Part shown: one piece after another, positions 1 to 12,200 of the stretch
How positions within the stretch are numbered: the stretch's first letter is position 1
How the letters are laid out: every line of letters starts with the position of its first letter
Assembly (NCBI GenBank): GCA_947846985.1
Contig: CANTUZ010000005.1
Coordinates: 21,486,389-21,550,388, forward strand
Direction: 5' to 3'
Length of the DNA: 64,000 nucleotides
DNA from: Fratercula arctica
Lineage: Eukaryota > Chordata > Aves > Charadriiformes > Alcidae
Position numbers and translations under genes: made by a program
The notes under the pieces: model-generated
What the model was told of the DNA's origin: nothing
The model's database searches: none
What the model saw: the letters and a program-made list of their open reading frames with translations, nothing else

Positions 1-1039
1 TATTACCTATGCCAACAATGTGATCTTTTTATGGGAATAAAACACCTTTCCATTTCCTCTACTTGAGATCTTGTCTACTGAGATCTTGTGATCTTAGCTT
101 TAATGATCAAGTGTTTTTTATTTAGTATCAAACCTTTATATAGGGAAACAGGCTACAAACAGTCTGACCTGCAAAAGTAATTTTGCCTTTATTAGTTGAA
201 GCTGGTGTGTTTTTTCCCTCCCACCCCAGTCTTGACAAATCTGAACATGCTTCTAGCATTTTGGCATGCAACTCTCTTCTCATTCTTTTAGAATAACTTC
301 CTAGTATCTGTCCCTATTCTAGTTGTAAATATTGAAAAGAAATTGTCCATATGTATTGGAAGCTGCTTAAAAAAATCACAACCCATTTCAGTAGAAAAAA
401 CTTCCCATTGTTAGTCCTTACATTGTCCTCCTTTTAAATTCATTTTACTTTGTCCCGTTAGCGGTAGGAGATAAGTGCTATTCATTTTGGATGGTTCAGG
501 AATTGAAATGTAACAGCTTTTAGTCACTCTTGCTTCTATCCTTTTGATTAATGAAGCAATAAATAACAACTCTGATCTCTGATGTTAACAAATCTAAACT
601 TCTGATGTTTTTCAATATGGAGGAGGGAGCATTTACGGCTGCACAACGCTTATAAATCAAATGGCATTGCTAGAGGGATTGAACCAAAGCAGTTTAGAGG
701 ATTGTGCCACAGTGCAGACTGATGTGGCCTAGAACCATAGTGCCTTGCTGACATAGTAAATGTTGCATCTGCTCTCCCATTTTTATTCTGTATTTTGGGC
801 AATGCTTTTATATGGTCTGCACTCCTGATGTGTTGGATTTAGTTATCCATGGTGTTTTTACACCTCTCCTTAAACTGCTTTAGTTCACACCACTTTAAAT
901 CTCTGTGACTTGTGATACTGGTGAAAAAACTACTGTGAGGAGCCAGCACGTGATGGCAGTTGCTGCTTGCCTTCATGGAATTACGTGCTTGAACTGTGGA
1001 GTAAGCACTTCTGTGTCCTTGTAGTTAAAGGGACACAGA

Positions 1040-1185
1040 ACCGCCCAGGTCAGAAGGGACCTCAAAAGATCATCTGGTCCAACTTTTTGTGGGAAAGGGA
1101 GCCCAGATGAGATTATCTAGCACTTTGTCCAGTTGCGTCTTGAAATCCTTTAGCAATGGGGACTCTGGGATCTTGATTTGGGAAG
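1040..1185 (-). repeat. Old CR1 LINE 3'-end remnant
   Basis: The block containing 'gtcagaagggacctcaaaag' followed by 'atcatctggtccaac' is the reverse complement of a CR1 3' terminus, which normally reads GTTGGACTAGATGACCTT...AAGGTCCCTTC. The terminal 8-mer repeat is no longer clear and the downstream part is diverged, so this is an old truncated copy with its sense strand on the minus strand. The left boundary is approximate. Confidence 0.7.
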
Positions 1186-1546
1186 GGGAGATTAAGGAAA
1201 TGTAGAAGGAGGCTGAAAGGTGAGACCTTAAATATTGAGACTGTTCTGCCCTGATAGAGGTATGTGGCCTCATACTGAGTCAATGCTCACATGTCTCTCT
1301 TTGAACCGACTTTTAAATATGCCAAAAGAAAAAATGGGAGAGAAAAGTAGTATTTCCTTTGGAATAAATATCTAAAACAGTGCGGGGAGGGGGAGGTCTA
1401 GATTAAGGGACAATCAGAGTACTGAGAGGAGGTCCTACTCTGTGTACCTGGCAAAGTGGATGCTTCCAGACCTAAGTTTTATATAGGATTTCTGCCAATA
1501 GAAAATTGATGGTCTTGAAGTCAGTGTTAAGGGGAGGGAGGAGTGT

Positions 1547-2310
1547 TATAGAATGATTAGACTTGGAATGGACCTTGAAGATTATCTAGTTCCTACCTCC
1601 CTGCCATGGCCAGGGACACTTCCCACTAGACCAAGTTGCTCAAAGCTCCATCCAACCTGCCCTTGAACACAGGATGCCCTTGATGGGGCATCCACAACTT
1701 CCTTGGGCAACCTGTTCCAGTGTCTTCCCACCCTCACAGTAAAGAATTTTTTCCCAATATCTAATCAAAATCCTATCCTCTTTCTGATTAAAACTGTTAC
1801 CCTTCATCCTGTCATTACACTCCCTGATAGAGTCCCTCCCCATCTTTCCTGTAGGCCCCCTTTAAGTACTGGAAGGTCACAATAAGGTCTCTCCAAGGCC
1901 TTCTCTTCTCCAGGCTGAACAACCCCAACTCTCTCCAGCCTGTCCTCACAGGAGAGGTGCGCCAGCCCCCTGATAATCTTCGTGGCCCTCCTCTGGACTC
2001 CAACAGGTCCATGTCCTTCTTATGTTGGGGGCCCCAGGGCTGCACACAGTACTCCAGGTGGGGTCTCAAGAGAGTGGAGTAGAGGGGGAGAATCGCCTCC
2101 CTTGACCTGCTGGCCATGCTTCTTCTGAAGCAGCCCAGGATGCGGTTGGCTTTCTGGGCTGCAAGTGCACAATGCCAGCTCGTGTTGAGCTTCTCATCCA
2201 CCGACACCCCCAGGTCCTCCTCCTCGGGGCTGCTGTCAGTCCCTTCATCCGCCCAGCCTGTATTTGTGCTTGGGATTGCCCCTGCCCACATACAGGACCT
2301 TGCACTTGGC
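1547..2310 (-). repeat. CR1 LINE, 5'-truncated, ORF2 C-terminus plus 3' UTR
   Basis: Reading the minus strand, the segment starts inside the C-terminal part of the CR1 reverse transcriptase ORF. The residues SREAILPLYSTLLRPHLEYC and ELGLFSLEKRR are characteristic of CR1. It runs through the 3' UTR and ends at the degenerate tail seen on the + strand as 'tatagaatgattag'. The frame is broken near 2000, where the words around 'ESRGGPRR' are shifted relative to the usual LERVQRRATK, so it is not coding-competent. It breaks at 'gcacttgg' (about 2309), the 5' truncation point. It sits in a PPP6R3 intron, antisense to the gene. Confidence 0.95.
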
Positions 2311-3579
2311 ACACACAGTAGTTAATTTGTGGAAGACAGCAAAAGACAAAAATGTGGTTTCTGAACTTAATTCAAAATGGGGGATGAGAAGGGAAGAATT
2401 GACAGCAGACACAACCCCTTTCTAAAAAAAAACAAAAAAAAAAATTAGGAGACCATTTCTAATGGTGATGGTGACAAGTATTTTATTTTGAACAAATACA
2501 AAGAGTATCAAGGCAAATGAGATGGGGAGATTAGATGGGGAAAACTGGATCTTGATGAGAGATTACAATGCAAAAGACAATATTCTTACAGGCTCTGTAG
2601 GTGTAAGGAGGCATGGGAGGAAAGAGAAGGATTCATTGAAACTTAAAAGGATCCACTGAAAGGAGAACTCTTAAGAACAGGAAGAATAATCAGCAGAGGA
2701 AAGTGGCTTTGAAATGTTCCTGTCTTCTTGCATAAATAGATTTGTTGCCACAGAAGTAAAAGACTGATGTTTGTGTCTACTTCAGAGCTACCTTATAACT
2801 ATCTCTTGCAGGTATATGGTCAAACTTGTGTTTTAGTGCGCTCATAATGGTGTGACTGAAGTGGCAGAGGGTGGGAACGGAGAGGCAGAAAAGCTATAAT
2901 TTAGAGACAAACCACAGGTGTTTGATAGCGAACGACTTGAGGCTGCCTGGTTACATGGTAATGTCTTATATTGTGTGAGTGTACTGTTTCTTCACTGAAC
3001 TATGTTTTGTTTTGTCTCTGAGAGGAAGTTCATTAAACAGTTTGGGCTACAGTCTTAGTACTGCGTAACCCATACATTGTATTTCACTGTGGAGTTATTT
3101 GGGAGTTTATTAAAGGTGGTGATGAGCTAATGATTCTGCTGATATGTTTCATGGACAGGCTTTATTTATGCCAGTTTCTGAGGGAATCTTGAATTTCTTT
3201 TATACTTTCTTCCTTCCATTTTTGCATACTTCTGGCTTCAGAGTGTTGAAATCATATCGGTATGTATAGTAAAGGATCATGACTGTGACTGTTACCACTT
3301 CAGGCATCACACGCATTCCTTATTTCTTTTCTGATCTTATTTGTAACCACTGTATCTCCTGCCCTTTTATCCAGTCAAGTTTTAATGGATGTAAACACTG
3401 ATGCATTATTAGGTGTTTGTAAAGTCTAGAGCCATGTGCTTGATCTTCATGTTGCAACTGTAACTTTAAATCCATTTGCATGTGAAATATGGACCCATCT
3501 CCCAGTTTTCTCCCATTACCTGAAATTTCCCTATAAGTAAACTTAAAAATTAAATAACTTCTTTTTTTTTTTTTTTAAG

Positions 3580-6500
3580 TGAGGAAGGAAAATTGTCTAC
3601 CTCGCAGGATGCTTCTTGTAAATATGTAGTAGAAGAGAATGCGGAGGTTGCAGAAGAGGCTCCTTCAGCTCTGCAGCCTACTAACAGCAGTCCAGAGCAG
3701 AGGTAACTGCAATCAAGGATGCTTTCAATCCTCTAAATAGCAGTTTGCATGTTTTTCTAATAGGATGTCTGAAGAGATTAATGAATTCCTGTTAGTTATC
3801 AGCTCTGAGTTTAGCTTGATCTAAACATGTGCTTGCATCTATTTTATAAAAGTCTCACAGGTTAGATTTTTTTTTTTGTTGATTCTAAGACTTGAGTTGT
3901 CAAAAATGTATTTGCCTTGTACTGTTTTGTCTTGCAGGGTGCTGTAAATATTCCCATTCTGTTTCATGATATGTTATCGAGTTAGAATAGTGAATTGATA
4001 TGCTTATGATAAAAAATGATTTAAGAAAAGTGTTAGGGAAATAAGTTTGATTTTATGTTGCAAACTTACGTAAGTTAGGTCAACTATTATTTTTTTTTTT
4101 CTTCTGTATTCTATACTGCAGAAGAGTTTGGGGGGAGTCCACTAGTGCAGCTGTATGGAAAGGAAATGATGCTTTAAGTCATGCTTGTTCGCTTGTGAAT
4201 CGGTTATTTGCACCCAGGTATTAATCTGAATGCTTGCAGATTTGGAGAAGATTTTTCAAAGTACATAAATAATTTGTTTCAAATAAAACCTGCCTGAAAT
4301 ATGGAGCAGCCTGGATTGCTCAGTGTACTTATTGGAGGAAAGAAGACATTTTTCTTTGGCAGCTTGGCTACTTCTGCAGTCTTGGAGAATAGTAATTCAG
4401 GATACAATTCTGAGGGGACCACCACCAAACAGAGAAAGCCGCTCTTGCATAAATTTGTTTCTCTTAAATTGTAAATTGTCAGGTAGTACTGCTTTCTCCA
4501 AAACAAACAAACAAACAAAAAAAACCCCAACAAAAAAGGCATTTGACAGGATTTCTTCTGCTTCATTTCTTGTTGAAGTACTTGTTTGGGGTCTTTTGTG
4601 CCTCCGAAGTTACAATGGTTTGGAAACATACACAAGCAGCTCTTAAGTATAGCATGGCTTCACCAAAATCGAAGGCACATAGTGACATTAATCACCAAAT
4701 GTTAGAAATGCTTAATGCAGGTATTTCATATCTGAGCTGGTTTCTAGACTTCCGTCAGAGCAGCATTCATCTTTATCTTAAAAGCCTAAAACAACGAAGG
4801 ACTTAAAGTAGGTGAGAAGATTTCCATCCTTGAAGGCAGTATTCAGTTGAGACTTTGCTCTGGAACTTAGGTATTCATAAGTACTTTAAAATTAATATCT
4901 AGGCAAGAGTTTACTGGTTTCCTAGTGGAACAAATGGCTTGTTGAACATCAGGTGCAATCCCACAGGTTTGATTCTTGATGTAAAGGCAAAGGGTGGTAT
5001 GCTGCCATTTCTTGTTTTAGATGTAATGCAAGGGTGCCCAGAGGAACTGCGCTCTCTCGGAGAAAACCCTTGTAACATGAAAATCTAAATGTGAATGTGT
5101 ATTTGCTAAACCCTCAGTAATCCGTAAGGTCTGCTCCTTTTCCTGCAGTGCAGGGTTTGGGGGGCAGAGCTGTGCGTGCTGCCGCCTTCTTGAGGAGCTG
5201 AGGGTGTTCTGAATGGGAATGCGTTCTGAAGGCAGAGAGGATTTATTACAAGCAATTCCGGGAGTCACTTCTGCCTTGTATAAGCAGGGATATGATTCTG
5301 AAAATCATAGATTTTACACGGTTGTTAGAGAAGCGTATTGCTCACACAAATCCTGTGAAAGTAGTAGTCACTTTTAAGGCTTTGTGGACGCTATATTATA
5401 TATCTAGCTTTGTAGTGAAGACAAAATTGAAATGCTTTGTTAGCAAAGATTTAGACTATAGCTCTACATACAACATGGAACTCTACTGCATGTTGTGATT
5501 ACACTGTATGCAGACCAAGAAAGATGCAAGCATGTTTCACAAATTTAGATTCTGTTTTTTAGACTTATGAGCTAGTACGTCTTACTTCTATGGTACTGGG
5601 TGTTACACTAAAACACTGCTACCTTTCCTGTAAGCCAGAACTTTCTACTCTGCATAAATTCCATAAATTTAATCAAGAGATGGATTCTAATCAGAAAAAA
5701 AAGCAACTCTGTATACTAAGTTAAAGTGGGAAACACAGAAACTGTCTTTCACAGCCTCTTCTTTATCTGGAGGAAGTGTTTTTATCAAGACAACATTTTT
5801 AATGCTGATAAGCATTACATTGTGTGGAAGAAGTCTCTGGGTACTAGGTGATTGCCTTCTGAGTAAAGATGTGTCTAAACCAACAGAGGGCTCTCGGAGC
5901 TAGCAGTTGGTTGGAGTGCTTTTCGGTTGCAGGAAATCTGGAGGAACTCCTTTCCTTGAATCCAGCTGGCTTCATTCAAGCTCAGTACTTTCTTTCTCTA
6001 AAGGTGGCTGTCACAGCAGATCCTCATATAAGCGCAGTATAAATATCAAGATAAACATAATTGTGCTTTTGGGGCTCCATGCATGTATGACTAGTGGGAG
6101 GAGTCCCTGAGGTAGGTCTTTGGCTGGTGGCCAGCAGTAGTAATCTCTGCTAGGAGCCCTCTTCTGTCATGGACCTTTTTCCAGTTAACAAGTGACTTAC
6201 TGCCGGGTGGACTGTCAGACTTCCTGTCCATGCAGCACTTGTTTCTCACCTTCCAGGTTTCTCTGAAAAGTGTTTACTTTTGTCTGGTGCTGTCTGTCTT
6301 TTGTCTAATGTGTACATATTTTTTTAAAAAGTGTTTTTATAGCTTAGCAGCCAAAGACTTAGCTAGGGGACTCCTGCTGGTCATGTGCATGTAGAGCACG
6401 GACCCAAGAGTGGCTTCTCTGTGATGTACACCATCAGAGAACAGGAGTTACAGGTAACTTTTCTCATGTGTAGTTCCAAGTGGTATTTATGTTCTTTAAG

Positions 6501-7358
6501 GGGAACTTCAAATGTATTCAGTAGACTTGCAGTGATTGGAAATTGAGGGTTTTCTGCCTTTTTTGCTTGCAATTCTTAATGTTCTCATGCACTACTGACT
6601 TGATCGTTTTATTTGTGTTAATCCAGAGCGATCTGAGCCCACATTCACACTAAACAACTTATCTAGAAATGTGTATGCTGTCATTGTTTTCACTTTTGCA
6701 GGATTGCTCCTTATTTTCCTCCTGGCTTCCTGAACTTTTCATGCTAATGGACTGACATTCAAAGTATCTGTGAAGTAGCAGTTTGTAGATTGGATTAGTA
6801 ACTAACGCAGTTAGGTTTTGTTTTGTTTTTTTTTCTTTTTTTAGGACACTGTTGTTTTTCCTGTTGTGTCTTAGCTGCTTATTTTCAAATGCAGTCTTCA
6901 GTACTGCTGGTATTGCATTTTGCCTCCCGATAAGATCTGGAGAAGTATCAGAAATGTGCTTTTTATTAGTGATTCTCTTGGGGAGATAGCGCATCTCTGG
7001 AGATCACTTAGTACCTCAGCTAATAAAAATCAAACACTCTTCAACGGTTTGCTCAGTTAATCAAAGCACTGTGCTTAATTAGGCAATAAGGACTCCAGAA
7101 AATAAATGGGATGAGCCTGTTATTAGCTTGCATTTCTTCTCTTCAACTCAGAGGTCGTGCTACATACGATCTGGGGTTGTTGGTTTTGGTGTCAGATGTG
7201 TGTGGTGGGGGTTTTTGGTGGTGGTTTCTTTTCCTTTGCACCTACCCACATTTAGTTTGGACCTTTCTCGTTTCTTGTATACTTACATCTTTTTTTGGCC
7301 TCTTAGGACTGATCAACACACCCATTTAGGAGAGGCGTCCGTTAATGGCCCTGTATGA
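3580..7358 (+). CDS. PPP6R3: PPP6R3 C-terminal coding exons (protein phosphatase 6 regulatory subunit 3), partial
   Basis: Two coding exons are clear. The first (3580-3702) follows a T tract and AAG and ends AG|gtaact. The terminal exon (7307-7358) follows 'cctcttag' and ends at TGA 7356-7358. Joined, they encode an acidic, serine-rich tail beginning EEGKLSTSQDA and ending TDQHTHLGEASVNGPV. From memory this resembles the C-terminus of vertebrate PPP6R3 (SAPS3), which ends SVNGPV. The family binds the PP6 catalytic subunit through an N-terminal SAPS domain, which lies outside this window; the tail here is a disordered region with no catalytic motif. Splice phases agree: AG at the exon end plus G of the next exon gives Arg. 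Galanin lying next door in the same orientation supports the assignment. The gene is cut only by the window edge. Confidence 0.88.
4122..4217 (+). other. PPP6R3: Candidate in-frame 96-nt cassette exon of PPP6R3
   Basis: Between the two clear PPP6R3 coding exons lies a segment preceded by a strong pyrimidine tract and 'ctgcag' (4116-4121) and followed by 'gtatta'. Its length is exactly 96 nt and its phase is compatible on both sides: AG|A at entry and AG|G at exit. It can therefore be included without shifting the frame. It would insert 32 residues containing VWGESTSAAVWKGND. I infer an alternative exon. The donor GTATTA is only moderate, and a chance open segment cannot be excluded without transcript data. 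Confidence 0.45.
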
Positions 7359-9220
7359 TGTGTGATGTCTACTACCTTGGCTGAAGAAAATGAACTGATA
7401 TATCCAGGTGTTCGAGTGTTTCTTGAGGATTTCATCTAGACCCTGTTGAAGCCAGTCACTGCTGCACTAATTTCGCAAGGGATCAGGACCAGCAACATTT
7501 ATATTCTAGATTTTAAGACATTGTACAGAAATTCATAAGTGTAAAAATATTGCACATTGAGAAATATCAATAATTTTTGCGTATGTTTATATTGTATTGT
7601 TCTAAATAATGGGTGGCCTGTGAAATAAGATCCTGCTACCCATGTAATGATGACAGTAGTGTTACTATAGTTAAAATGGCTGTAAGAATAGTTTTATAAA
7701 AAAGTGAATACACAAATCTAATGTATTTGAGACATAACTATTTGACTATTAGTGTGACCAAAGTATTTAGCAGTTTTCATACATTTTTCACCTTGTAAAA
7801 AGAAAAGAAAAAAATGAATTCATGTTTCTTCTGAAACTGAAATGCCCTATAAATGTTATTTTGGTTGTTTTAGCTTACAAAAGTGATTTAAATAAGAATT
7901 TTTTGGTGTTCAGCATTTTACAACAGGTTTTTAAATTGGTAATTGTTTTCTGTATTGTTTAAAACAGATCAAAAATGTAAGTCTATTGGTAGAGATTTTA
8001 AGTATTTATTGCTACAACTTAGTTGACAAATTGATGTTACTGTAAAGCCATATGTTCTGTTAAGTCTTGTTTGCTTGAAACAATACCTTACAGGTGAAAC
8101 ACTAGAATATTTGAAGTGCACATGGCTTGTTGTGTTGAAGTGATTCACCTGCCTTTTAACCCATTCACCAAGATTTAGTTTAATACCAAGCATTATACGA
8201 TGGAACATTTCAGAACAATCCGCGTATTTAAAACGCTATAATCCTTTTAGACAAGTCAAGTAAATGAAATGCCTGTGCTGCTAATGTAATTACAGTACAT
8301 GCATTTTAAAAGTATATAGTGTTTTTAATACAAATTTTGGCAGCAGAGCATGTTGATTGTTACTTTCACTGTACTGATCTGTGTGAGGCTTTCATTTGTA
8401 TGTTCTAAACCAGTTTTTTCACAGCTGGTTTGTGTATATATAGTGATTATGAAAACTAATTCTGTGTAATTTATAATTTTCTATGTCAGTGTAAAATTCC
8501 AACAGCCTTCTCAAACAAACAGAAGCAATATAATGTATATTGCCACATTGTCTGGTGAAAGGGTTAAAGTACTTCACCTCCTGCACTTTTAGATGCAAAT
8601 CCATTTTTGTTTCTGTAATAGTTATATTCATTTATTTTTTACATCATTTGTTTTCCTGACCAGTATTTAAAGCCAAAAGGATACTCTAAACAATGGCCAA
8701 TGTTTTATTTTAGAAGGCATCCCAAGCAACGTGCCTAAACATTACATTGCATACAGAAATAAAAACCAAACACATACGTATAATGGCATTGCCCTTATTG
8801 CTTCCTCTCTTGCATTTTCTGCAGCAAATTTGAGTGGCACTCATCATTGCAAGCTGTTACAAACTCATCAGTTGTGTGAAAATGGTGGGGGGAAAAAAGA
8901 AGTAGCATAGGTGGAATTGGTAACTGTGGTTGCCCTTTATACATATATATTTACTGTATAAATAATGGAATCCAGTCAGTTTCTAGGTTGTTTCCTCTTC
9001 AATTCAGACTTATGTCCAGATCAGCTTGACCAAAAATGTTTTGTATATGAGCTTTAAGGTTGGCAGCTGTCCTTTTATCACTTTCTGATCTGTTATTCAA
9101 CAAGCAGTTTTGGAAATGAACCCCCTCATTTCAACACATGAATTGCAATCCAAGTAGAAAATCCAAATCCAGGAGAGCAGTGTGCTTATAAGGAATAAAA
9201 CTTCTGTCCTTTCCGGTGGA
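7359..9220 (+). other. PPP6R3: PPP6R3 3' UTR with candidate poly(A) signals
   Basis: After the stop codon the sequence is AT-rich, low in CpG and free of recognisable repeats, as expected of a long vertebrate 3' UTR. AATAAA hexamers occur at 8758-8763 and 9194-9199. Either could direct cleavage a few tens of bases downstream, giving a UTR of about 1.4 or 1.85 kb. Immediately after the second signal the base composition changes, which makes the gene end near 9.2 kb plausible. Which site is used cannot be seen from sequence. Confidence 0.6.
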
Positions 9221-12200
9221 GCTGTGCTAACAAGTTGAATGAACTAGCTAGGTAGCCATGAAAAGTGAAGGAGATACTGGTAGCAAATAAGTTGAAACTG
9301 TATTTCTGCCCTGTTCTGCCCCGCAGTCCAGGGGTCTTTAGCGTGTTGTCCTTTCTTCTGTTAATGAACTGTCCGTCTCAGGCCGCTATCCAGTTCATAC
9401 TAAGCTCAAAATTGAGGAGGAGGGAGTGTTTTGTCCCCCTTCCCCCTGTTCCTGAGAGGTAATATCAGTTGAGTGGAGGTGTGAGAAGTGGTGGTGAGTG
9501 GGATTCACCCTTTGGTGTACTTTGCGTTCTAATTAATGGGTGTAATAGGGGTAAATGAGGTTGGCTGATGCTAATTCCAGTGGTCTTTAGGCTTCTTCCT
9601 TACTATTGCCTTTATTGTTAGTTTTAACAGCTTGTGTGGGAGATGAGTTACGCCTGGGACTTAACCTAGATTGGAGGTAACGTGAACTTCCTCTGGGGAG
9701 TCGTAGGGGGTGTTTTACCCACTAACTGTATTGCTTGTACAAGGAGTCCTCAACTTGAAGGGAAAGCTTGGGAGTTGTATTTTTGGGAGGGTGTACGGTG
9801 GTGTGTGTGCATAGACACACCCACACGCACCTTTTGCCACCTTTTACCAATGCTTTATGCTGCTCACGTAGGCTTACGAAGGTTTGGGCATACTTGAAGA
9901 GTTCTTCCGAATGGCTGCGTTACCCAACCTATTGAATCGAATTTGACTTGCATGCAGTGGAATTTATGAGTCTTCTTTATTAGAAGATAGTTTAATGCAT
10001 TTGTGAGATGGACTAAAGTCTGATAGCTTTGTACAGGTTTGATGTGTTACGCTGCATTTGGCAGCAGTTAAGGTGAAGTAAGCTTGCTTGGAATGGCTCC
10101 TACTGCATAGGTGCTTTGCTGCGTTTCACAGTGCTCTTTGAAGTGGCTGGAGGCTCAGTCGCTTGAAACTGAGGAATAGCGGTCAGCTGGTACCAACGGG
10201 CAGTGGGTTTAACCTTCAGGACTTCTCTGGTAAAGGGTTTTTACTTGAGCAAGAGTGTGTTGCAGAAGTGGCTGGACCAGCAATATATGCAATAGCTCGT
10301 TGCCTCTTCAAACTCGTCGCTGTTACCCGGCAGAGTAGACGAATCATGCCTTCTTGACCAGTTAAACCATTATTTTTTAAGTGTAAGCCTTGTACTGGAT
10401 TTTATAGCAAGATTATTCTATTTAAGTAAAAGTGTAAGCTGTCATCTTGACTAACGCTGTTATTATTTAAGCAAGCCTTCCTCCTGCTCAGTGAGTTGAC
10501 AGGTTGTCACTGAGAAGACAACGGGATAGTTGAAACAATCCCATTACATCGGCGTAAGTGCAGCCCAGTGTGACCGTGCTCTTGGGTGAAACCTGCCTTC
10601 TTGCCTCTGGTGAGCCTCGGATCTACCTCTTGGATACAGTGAGTTCTGTATTGTCATCTGCGTGCTCCTGTGGAAACCTGCCGTGACATTCGTTCTTTGT
10701 GTGAAATCCACTGAGGAGTTATGAAAGACTGATGAGGAAGATGAATCAGGTTGTTGCTGTCGTTCATTATAAGCTTATCTTCCTGTTTAAATTAGCTTTA
10801 ATCTCCTTGGAGATTGGTTTGTTTTCTGACATGCGTCTTACACAGTTATATCAGGAGATATTTATTGTATATAATTGACGGGTCTATTAATATACTTAAT
10901 CGCTTCCAACTGTCTCGGAATAAATAGTGCTTTCCTCAGTGTAGTACAAGTGCTTCAAGTTTCATTATAAAAGTGTCTGTGCTGTTTCCTGAACCAGGAT
11001 GGAAAATGGAAGTTAATGCAGCAGCAAGAAGCCTTTTTTTTTTTTCTTCTAAGTTTTTAACTTCTGTCTTTTAGTTTCTGCATCTTACTTCCTAACAGGT
11101 AAGGATTTGGCATCCTTCTGTTCCATTATTGTTTGAATATGTAAGGTTACAGCATGGAGAGGAAGACTAAGGCAATAAAATTAAAATAAAAAAATACTCT
11201 TAGCATAAAAATAGTCATCTTCCTGCTTGCTTTAGCTAAGACAGTTCATGAAATCTTCTAGTCTTGCCCAGACCTGGCTTGGCTTTTTGGTTCACATTGT
11301 TCCAAGCCTGTGATTTGCCCCGTGCTTAGTCTTGGTTAATGTCCTGTGTGTAATTACAGTTCTCGTACTGACGTGGCAGGGAAGTCAGTGTGCGCTGCCT
11401 GCTCTTCTGCTGCAAGCTGAAGCAGTAGCCAGAAATGAACTTTAGATTATGTTTTGCTAGTAATATCGTTCCGAATTTCTCTCTCGTAGATGAGTCCAGG
11501 CTTAGTGTTTGATGCATCTTTTTCCATTGGGGTGGGAAACTTTTTATGCATTTTTATCTTCTCTAAATCGGTAAGTACCTTGCAAAGAGAGGTAGGGTTC
11601 CCTTCCGTTCATCGTTCTGGCCGTACCTTAAGTACTGTAAGTCTGATTCTAAGACCTTCTTCGGGAGGAGTGTTCTCCCTTCCTATTCTGGATCTTTTCT
11701 GAGTGGTGTGGTTGCTTTCCTGTGATCTGTGTTCTCTGCGTCTCAAAACATGGATTCTGAAGACTGTAACTTATGTCATGATTACCTGTTGGCATACAGT
11801 CATCCGGAGTAAGAGCGCCAAATCTTGCCTAGCTGTGGTTGAGTAGATTTGTCGCTCGTGACTCATGAGATTCAGCTTACCCCTTTGCTCAGGTAGAGTT
11901 TATCTGGTTGTCTCACTGCTTTAGTCTGTGGATGGTAATTAGCTGGGTCGGTGGTTGATTCTCAAGGGCATAATAGAGATACTTCACTTTTTCAGGTGGA
12001 AGCTGAACCTGTTACTTAGACCCCTTTGGGACTGGTTTTGAACACCGTGTGCTGCTCTCGCTGTCTGTCTGAACTGGGAGGGGTTCTTCCCTTCCCCTCT
12101 TAATCTACAATCACCTGTCAAAGGCCGTCACAATTTCATCTTTGGTAATAGATTAACCTGGTTCTTCTGCCAGAGCACTGAAGCCTGACTGCATACACTG

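Larger units (their letters stand above)
1..3579 (+). other. PPP6R3: Late intron of PPP6R3 with CR1 insertions
   Basis: This stretch lies upstream of a splice acceptor: a long T tract followed by AAG at 3577-3579. It is read as intron of the gene whose exon starts at 3580. Apart from the two CR1 pieces listed separately I see no exon with both good splice signals and an open frame. A candidate acceptor near 290 opens into a short frame with no resemblance to the PPP6R3 C-terminus. The sequence is AT-rich with A and T runs, for example at 2424-2442. Confidence 0.7.

Noticed and set aside
281..420. Possible upstream PPP6R3 exon after 'cattcttttag'
   Set aside because: The one frame that stays open gives a hydrophobic and basic peptide unlike the acidic, Ser-rich PPP6R3 tail, and no good donor follows.
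1815..2312. 165-codon minus-strand open frame resembling a gene
   Set aside because: It is CR1 reverse-transcriptase C-terminus with a frameshift, ending in CR1 3' UTR.
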